Of a DNA stretch of 64,000 nt, positions 58,598-64,000 are shown in pieces. The notes beneath the pieces are model-generated. The model saw nothing but the letters and a program-made list of their open reading frames with translations, was not told where the DNA came from and did no database searches. Origin of the DNA: Amoeboaphelidium protococcarum (lineage: Eukaryota > Aphelidiomycota > Aphelidea); contig JALECJ010000258.1 of NCBI GenBank assembly GCA_023515745.1, positions 2,386,164-2,450,163 on the forward strand, in the 5' to 3' direction. The stretch's first letter is position 1. The number at the start of each line of letters is the position of its first letter. Both the position numbers and the translations under genes were made by a program.

Positions 58598-60118
58598 TCA
58601 AAACAGTGTGGGATTATCAATAACTGCGAATCCAGCAGCAACACCACCCTCATTGGAATCTGATGCTTTAGTGCGAAGTAAGTGACCACCAGCCTGATTA
58701 AGATGAATTTTATTGTCAGCGCCTCCTGATTTTATGAAGATTCCATATACTCCCAACTCGCACACAACATCACGCTCCATCAACTCTCCATCTTTCAGCA
58801 ATACATTTCTGTACGGTGGCGGTTGTATCATTTGCATCAAAATGTAGCCACTGCGTTCACTCCGCGACATTTTCGCAAGTTGAGTCTTTACATCTGGGCC
58901 ATAAAAATTGTTTCCGCCGCCTTCTAGCTGAGGTTTAAGAACAAACTGCTAATCACTGCCAGCATTCAAAGCCATCTAAGCATTTCTATCACCATCTTCG
59001 TCCGCATCAAGCGAGTAAATGCCAGTAAAGCATCGTCGTAACTGATCAATCTCTTTAACTGAATGGACGATGTTCTCATTATTATCTGCTGATTACGAAG
59101 GAGCTAGAAATCTTTCAAGAACACCAGGCTGCGCAAGTACTTGTTACACCTTCTTGGCACCAACCAAGTGATACGCAATATTAGGACACTTGATCGCCAT
59201 ACTTTTTTCAATCTGGAGTCTGACATTCCACTCCTTGTCAGTAAGATAATCATGTGGTACATAACCAGCTCTATAATAAACAACAGCACATTCTATACCA
59301 TCCACCAACAATGTGTTGGACTTGGAGTCCACCTGACATTGCTTTATCAACTCTGAGAAAGTACGCCGCAAAACTTTAATGTGATGCACCTCCATCAGCT
59401 GATACTCAATCCAGCGCTGATCAAAGATATTCCTCTCATTTGGTTGTACCACAAACAGAACGGCAGCCTTAGAATTTTTATACAATTAATGAGCCATAGC
59501 CAGGCCAGCGGCAACAGACTCTAAAGATTAGTTGCGCGGCATGGAAGATGCATAAATGTTCATTGTGCTCACGTCTTGATCATTAAAGTAGCCAGTGCGA
59601 TGCGACAGGTACTGGTGCAAGTCCCTGGTCAGACTGGACAATGACGAAAATGAGGACGCTATAGTATTCAATTCCACCTGCTAAACAATAGGCGAAGAAT
59701 CTGATGCGCTACTCTAATGCAACATATAATCTGAACGATGAATACCAATTCTAACAGTTTACGTATGAGATTATACACCTTGTTGAAGATCATAACATTC
59801 TTTATAAATTTGAAACAGTTTGGCCTGGAACGGATCAGCCGCAGCTAGTTTAGAGAAGATTCCACACAAAAACTCGTGGTCCTAACTGATAACATCCACC
59901 AACTTGTTCCAAAATGGCTGCACTTCATATGCATAATCAAAGGCGGGCTGAGGGAATGGAGAGGGAAATAATGCTACGGGTGCATGTTGTATACTCTTTA
60001 GATCCTTGTTCTTCATAACCAATCCATGAGACAGTGCGTAATCCACAGCATGCTCTTTCAACTCTCTCAACTACTACTCAGTCAAAGTAGGCGGCCAATT
60101 ATCATAAACTTTGTTCAT
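58598..60118 (-). CDS. GSS: Glutathione synthetase
   Basis: Single exon, ATG 60118 to TGA 58600-58598, 506 residues. ATP-grasp enzyme joining gamma-glutamylcysteine and glycine. Eukaryotic-type motifs: NKVYDNWPPTLTE at the N-terminus, QVELNTIASSFSSLSSLTRD near 130, VYYRAGYVPHDYLTDKEWNV near 280, the glycine-rich loop FVLKPQLEGGGNNFYG near 390 and the C-terminal GGHLLRTKASDSNEGGVAAG. The substrate-binding and ATP-binding residues appear intact. Tail-to-tail with Tps1, 85 nt apart; both are stress-protective enzymes, but no co-regulation is shown. Confidence 0.95.
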
Positions 60119-60676
60119 GCTGTTAACCACACAATTTCTACTTGGGACTGTTCAAATATGTAATAAAAGCAAATCCTCAAAAAAGTTCACTTTAATAGGA
60201 GATAAAGAGAACGAAAAATTAAAGTTAAGGAAACAAAGTGAAAAGGAACGATGTCCAATAGAACACACGCTTTCGTTATACACTATCTCTCTCCATTCAA
60301 AGGATATCAACCCAGGGACAGCGTTTCGATTTCCCTCCCTCAAAGTGCAACAGAGGGACTCGCTTAAAGAATAACTTATGTAGACAGCGGCTCTCTATTT
60401 ACTAGTCTGCTTAGAACTGAAGTTCTCCACCTGATTACGAATCTGACATTGAGGCACAGCTGCTCGCCTTAGTTCAAGTTCTACTTAATCATTGTCATCA
60501 ACCACGTAGAGGTAACGCGAACGGCTCTGCCGCTTAGTGATCTGATGGATAGCGATGCTTATTGTGAAGCTATAATGCTTGATATTGATTACACAACAGA
60601 CAATAGAGTCTTCAGAACGGCTTCTTGCTTGTCATTAGGTTGAGATTTGTCTGACATGGTCACTTACAACCAGTTG
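60119..60676. other. No supported gene
   Basis: The first 150 nt hold the glutathione synthetase promoter (gagaacgaaaaatt near 60208). From 60400 on, the sequence begins to show the degenerate repeat texture seen further right. No start with good support. Confidence 0.35.
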
Positions 60677-61422
60677 TACTCATCCTATGTAGCTTCACTC
60701 GGACATACTTTGACGGTGTAAAACTTATACCGACTATGTACTACATTTATCGCCTAGCCTGGGAGTAGTCTAAGCGATAAACCTTGTACACTATTCATTC
60801 AGCGCACCTTGATCAGCACAAACTCTTCCGTATATTGATCGCGGCACTCGGTTTCAGGACTATGCTACCCTCACTCAACTTTACCTCACCAAAACTCGGT
60901 AAGACGGCGTAAAACTCATTCAACCAATGATGTAGACTATTCTTACAGACTGAGAAGAGTTAGAACGATAGAGCTCGACAACGCGCAACATGCGGCGATG
61001 AGGACTATCTATCAGTAGGTTGATCAGCACGCGATCCGTTAGTGGACATCCCTCATTCAATGCTGCGTCACTTAAACAGAAAGTAGTTTGAGCGATTCGT
61101 ATTGATTACGCATTTAAGGAGCAGCTATTCGGACAAATTTGTCCTCATTTAGATCAACTTTCAGTGTTTGAGGGCAAACTTGTCTTCATTTGCTTTGGCT
61201 TTACCAATACTAAGTTTGATGGCGTAAACCTCACAGGAACTATGATCTAGACTATGCGCTCTAGACTGAAAGTGATTTGAATGTAATATCTCGAGAATTG
61301 ACGAGATGAAACAATGAGGATAATCTGTATGCAAGTTAATCAATACGCGCCGTAGTTGCGGACAAGTTGTCCTCATTCTACTTAGCTTCACCGAGAGTCA
61401 ATTCGATGACGCTAAACTCATA
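60677..61422 (-). repeat. Degenerate tandem repeats, possibly eroded LRR-like coding units
   Basis: A similar segment recurs at about 60677-60730, 60865-60919, 61181-61235 and 61369-61422 (plus-strand core cttnncttcaccna, then cgtaaactcat). The spacing is 188, about 315 and 188 nt. Between them a second segment recurs (gataatctgt...gttaatcaatacgcg at about 61317-61352 and gactatctat...gttgatcagcacgcg at about 61001-61035). On the minus strand the units translate to RVLINLHTDYPH and RVLINLLIDSPH, with frame changes and TGA codons between units. This looks like a tandem-repeat gene decayed by mutation. Confidence 0.4.
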
Positions 61423-64000
61423 CCGACTTTGATTCACACTTTCTATAGACTAATTGTAGTTTGGGCGAGAGATTTTATAATCGACAACGTGAGGTGATAA
61501 GGACAATCTATTCGGCTGTGACACTGACGTAATCGTATTTACTCGCCAAACACGATCAACTTATCAGGTAACTGAACATATCCATCTGTTTTTCGAATGA
61601 TCTACCAAGGCACTAACTATGGACTCTTTCTGATGACTCTGAATATATTACGCACCATAGTTGTGTAATCTCTCGCGTGTCTTTGTTCAATTAAAGTTAA
61701 GGCGCTGACCCGATGATTCAGCGCCAATACATTGACTGGTCGTAGCAATGTGCGTTGTTGCCGGTTGATCCTATCAATTTTGAAGTGGCTTTACATTGGC
61801 TTTGTCTTGGTAACTCCACGACGCCTCATGTTGGGACATCGTAATCTCTGTCGTTTTGTTCCGTTTGCAGACATCAGTCCACTTTCCCTTCTTTCTTTCT
61901 GCCATTGGATTTTGAAAGTCTTGCCCACTGTATTAAATCAGATTTTAGCAAGTGTAGTGTTGTATAGTCCAGCTGATTGTTGCTGCTATTGCTCTTAGTT
62001 ATTGAATCTGTTGTGAATGTTTTGCATTCAATCTTTCTGGTTAATGGGTGTGCGTGTGTTGTTGCAAGATTTTGCTAGTTGTCCAGTATGCATTACTTCA
62101 AACGGATGCAAGAGATATTGAATATCTATCTATTGTTCCTATGATATGAAGGATGTATATGTGGCATGGCCCAGCTGATAGATGCGAGCCATGAAATTCT
62201 GTGGTGTCTAATGTGTCGCATCTCCAGTCTGTCGTAAGCGCAATTCTATGTAGTGAGAAAGTGTGAATGAATTATTGTAGTTTTGCGGCTGTTGGTCTCC
62301 TCTCTGAGTACGATATTGTTGGGCATCATGTCCATCCCATACCTTAGCATCCTATTGTATCCGACAATGGTTATTTTCTCACAAGCAGCGTTCTTTTGAT
62401 GAATCATGGTTAATGCTGGCTGGCTCGACTTACAGAGTGGGCGCCTGTAAATGCGCCCAGATGCTTGTCACTGTTCTTCAATCTCCTCTTGATCGGTGTG
62501 CACGTGAGACGCCTCACTTCTGGACGCTGCTACAGCTTCAGAGAATACAAGTCCGAGATTGTCCATGGCTGATTGTTTGCAAGTATTGTACCGCATAATA
62601 CCAGATTTTGCTATAGTGGTCACTCGCTTGCTAGAGAGATTTCAAAGCTCTTTTGGCCCTCAATATTTCACTGGTAAGTATTTAAGACGTTCAACTGATG
62701 TCAGTGTTGTTGTGTATTGCTTTGGCTGTGGTATTTCTTAGATTGATGACGCTGTTAGAAATTTGTGAACTGTTCTTTCGATTTACAGCGATTACGCGCG
62801 ATCTGAACATTATTATGACATTTAGATTATTGTATTACCAAGGCTTGCAAAAACTGTCTACAATGTACGTGGCAGTTTGGCGTACGATATTCTACACATA
62901 GTCATGGTCCAATGAGTGAATAGGGATAGGAGGGAGGAGACAGAGGAGAGAACACAGTTTCTTGCATTGATCGGATCGTTCCATGGCATGCTGAAGAAAG
63001 AAGCATTACTGCTTAGCCATCCAATAGTCTAGCTGAATGTTCTATACGGTAGCTATCCATCAGCTGCCACAACAATGTTGTGCTTGTGAAAGAGAATGCT
63101 TCTTTAGTCTCCTCGTAAGAGTCAATCATACGAACTGTGATAGCCGGTTTGGTGATGCCAAAGTCCATTAATCAAGGACTGTTAATTAGTGCGCAGTAAT
63201 ATCATCATCTCCTAGTTGGAAGTAAAGCCAATGTCCATTACTTTGTCGATGTTTAATCTTGGTTGCATCACCGAAGTCGTAGCTAAAGATTACCTTCCAT
63301 CCATTGCTGTCTGTTGCCAGTAGATTTAGTGTATACAATTCAGGCTATACACCGTATATTTGAAGTTGATGAATCAAGTTTACGGAAAGACGCTCTTACA
63401 AAGTACAATATTCTGTTGGATCCGGCGATCATTGTAATTCAGCCAGTCAGATATTAAGGAAGATATCCAGCCATTTGGTTAGTAATTAACAATGCCTTAG
63501 AGCGAACAAACGCTGCTTTATGGTTACCCTGTGTACTTCTGAGCTGGTGATTGGATCAGATGCATAGCTACGATAGAGAGTCGCGGCCGTGCGGTACACA
63601 AGGTGAGATTAAAAAACTGCTCGCAGTTTACTCCGGCGTGTCTGGTTAAACTCCTCTTGGAAATGCATCTGCTGTTGCTGTAATGATCATATTCTTGAAT
63701 CCGGAATCATTGACTCTGGATATTGTGCGTTGGTACACTTTTACTGCATCTAAATATACGTGATTGACGTTACAGTATTAATTTGGTATGATATTCGTTC
63801 AGCGGCCTTGTCGAATTCTTTATGAACGTATGAATAGGTGTATCTCTCTCGAGTTACGCTAGTCTCGAAAAGATCATGGGCCAGTCGTTGATTCGTTACA
63901 TGCAAAGGCAGTGATTTGCTAATGATGAGGTGTCGATCGCGATCGAAAATGGAGCGAATAGTCACTGCATATGCTGTTCAGTAGTGATGATTAGTGTGAA
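61423..64000. other. No confident gene; many open frames
   Basis: Long frames without TGA exist on both strands (for example plus 62392-62934, minus about 63140-63435 reading LLATDSNGWKVIFSYDFGDA), but they overlap one another. No motif, splice pair or start settles the matter. The right edge may cut a gene. Codon-wise the minus frame at 63.1-63.4 kb looks most protein-like; I recognise no family. Confidence 0.3.

Noticed and set aside
61690-61990. Tyrosine-recombinase-like N-terminus (LPVDPINFEVALHWLCLG)
   Set aside because: The resemblance is weak, no catalytic Arg/His/Tyr region follows, and TGA ends the frame.
62990-63400. DDE transposase-like string in a minus frame (NIVVAADGQLPY)
   Set aside because: Only one short stretch resembles such enzymes and no catalytic triad could be placed.

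Overview
This window is a compact stretch of a eukaryotic nuclear genome (roughly 40% GC by eye) that uses a non-standard genetic code. TAA and TAG occur in frame inside almost every recognisable gene, at positions where relatives carry glutamine, and every gene whose end I can place stops at TGA. A standard-code reading breaks nearly all genes into pieces; read as UAA/UAG = Gln, they join into full-length proteins. Introns are mostly 46-77 nt, GT(A/T)NG...TTGTAG type, and genes often lie 80-300 nt apart on both strands.

The organism is a unicellular or simple eukaryote with functional mitochondria: COQ9 (ubiquinone), a DNAJC11-like protein, LKR/SDH and a b-type cytochrome b5 are present. That argues against oxymonads and diplomonads, which share this code. 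Several genes look opisthokont or fungus-like (Mid1 calcium-channel subunit, the UPF0658 Golgi protein, a yeast-type Tps1). Bifunctional lysine catabolism (AASS), HutI and Dicer are not typical of one fungal genome. I leave the lineage open.

Layout. 1-8.3 kb: tandem family of large orphan proteins (a 5'-cut copy, a stump and two more copies) with a Crinkler/RHS-type NTPase on the opposite strand, frameshifted near its 3' end. 8.6-14.3 kb: arsenite methyltransferase, UBE2C, RanBP9/10-like GID/CTLH protein, cytochrome b5. 14.5-17.4 kb: two orphan genes of unusual composition, a GAAACG palindrome and CT repeats. 17.7-23.1 kb: UBE2V/MMS2, CSN5, AASS. 23.7-26.6 kb: single-pass receptor-like kinase with a threonine-rich stalk. 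26.6-31.8 kb: 2H phosphoesterase, two tandem secreted orphan paralogs and a discoidin-like fragment. 32.2-47.7 kb: HutI, Dicer with an eroded helicase, RPT1, isochorismatase-like hydrolase, SEC11, PHF5A, DNAJC11-like, ArfGAP with two PH domains, HemK-type methyltransferase, eL31. 48.0-60.1 kb: AK6, RPP21, UPF0658 protein, Mid1-like, choline-transporter-like protein, COQ9, SMG5/EST1-like protein, Tps1, glutathione synthetase. 60.1-64.0 kb: no confident gene, degenerate tandem repeats.

Most genes are housekeeping: ubiquitin/proteasome/COP9/CTLH (UBE2C, UBE2V, RPT1, CSN5, RanBP9-like), RNA (Dicer, RPP21, PHF5A, SMG5-like), secretion (SEC11, ArfGAP), and stress or metabolism (trehalose, glutathione, arsenic, lysine and histidine breakdown). 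The accessory parts are 1-8.3, 14.5-17.4, 27.4-31.8 and 60.4-64.0 kb.
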